Assembly (NCBI GenBank): GCA_002497025.1
Contig: DAMG01000008.1
Location: 449-6,652, forward strand
Direction: 5' to 3'
Origin: Euryarchaeota archaeon UBA126
GTDB taxonomy: Archaea; Thermoplasmatota; Poseidoniia; Poseidoniales; Thalassarchaeaceae
DNA length: 6,204 nucleotides
Position 1 is the stretch's first letter. The number at the start of each line of letters is the position of its first letter. A program made the position numbers and the translations under genes. This document shows positions 6,119 through 6,204 of this stretch, one piece after another. The notes beneath the pieces are model-generated. The model did not search any database, was not told the DNA's origin, and was given only the letters and a program-made list of their open reading frames with translations.

Positions 6119-6204
6119 GTGGACCACGAAACCATCGGCTCTGAAGACTGGGAAGAGTTGATTCTAAACCTAGAAGCAACCATCCCTGTTTACGACCGAA
6201 TAAA
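6119..6204 (+). CDS. N-terminal fragment of a divergent gene; possibly a class I SAM methyltransferase (weak)
   Basis: An open frame runs off the right edge from a GTG at 6119, with 28 codons visible (begins VDHETIGSEDWEELILNLEA and ends IPVYDRI). The acidic, amphipathic composition looks like a real soluble protein. The segment IPVYDRI(N/K) resembles the start of the UbiE/menaquinone methyltransferase type of SAM-dependent enzyme (YDR.N), but the glycine-rich SAM motif would lie outside the window, so the function is only a guess. The GTG is chosen because it sits about 25 bases after the AAATATA box and has no Shine-Dalgarno site upstream, as expected for a leaderless archaeal mRNA. The frame stays open further upstream, including a GTG at 6050, but the translation there (WRHRSPNQPNIGPYSPPF) is Pro/Arg-rich and unlike the rest. 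The gene is divergent from the ATPase operon. Confidence 0.5.
   Translation, partial: MDHETIGSEDWEELILNLEATIPVYDRI

Noticed and set aside
1..6204. CRISPR arrays, tRNA or rRNA genes, insertion sequences or other mobile elements
   Set aside because: I saw no regularly spaced repeats, no tRNA-like segment, and no transposase or terminal inverted repeats; essentially all of the window is assigned to ATPase genes and a short control region.

Overview
This window is the upstream two-thirds of an A-type (archaeal/vacuolar-type) ATP synthase operon, read entirely on the minus strand. From right to left it encodes ahaH (peripheral stalk), atpI (membrane stator), atpK (c-ring), atpE (peripheral stalk), atpC (central-stalk socket), atpF (central stalk) and the first 385 codons of atpA (catalytic subunit). 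atpA runs off the left edge, so atpB and atpD would be expected just outside. This H-I-K-E-C-F-A order is a standard one for A/V-type ATPases. The genes are separated by only 9 to 49 bases and most have a clear Shine-Dalgarno site (AGGAGGT, AGGTGAT, GAGGTGA), so they are probably co-transcribed and translated individually.

The organism is most likely an archaeon, plausibly a mesophilic marine euryarchaeon/Thermoplasmatota (Marine Group II-like). The reasons are the A-type synthase, the acidic soluble subunits, AT-rich TATA-like elements at the divergent start and one apparently leaderless neighbour gene. That lineage is inference. Some bacteria (Thermus/Deinococcus and others) carry operons of the same order, and the sequence alone does not exclude them.

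Region by region: 1-1157 is atpA (partial); 1186-1485 atpF; 1495-2547 atpC; 2560-3117 atpE; 3167-3487 atpK with a probable cleavable signal peptide; 3528-5639 atpI, with a His/Asp-rich linker and a long TM3-TM4 loop; 5665-5979 ahaH. The 139-base gap 5980-6118 holds divergent promoter candidates and a 9-bp direct repeat. At 6119 a plus-strand gene begins (28 codons visible) and leaves the window on the right. Its GTG start lies about 25 bases downstream of a TATA-like box and has no ribosome binding site, so the transcript is probably leaderless.

The products work as one machine. Ions passing between AtpI (Arg613) and the AtpK ring (Glu89) turn the ring. AtpC couples the ring to the central stalk, which contains AtpF. 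The AhaH/AtpE coiled-coil stalks hold the A3B3 head still, and AtpA (Lys235, Glu258) makes or hydrolyses ATP. I found no new system here. The points worth a second look are the processed c-subunit and its possible ion specificity, the two unusual stretches in AtpI, the start-site corrections for atpI, atpK and ahaH, and the divergent control region.
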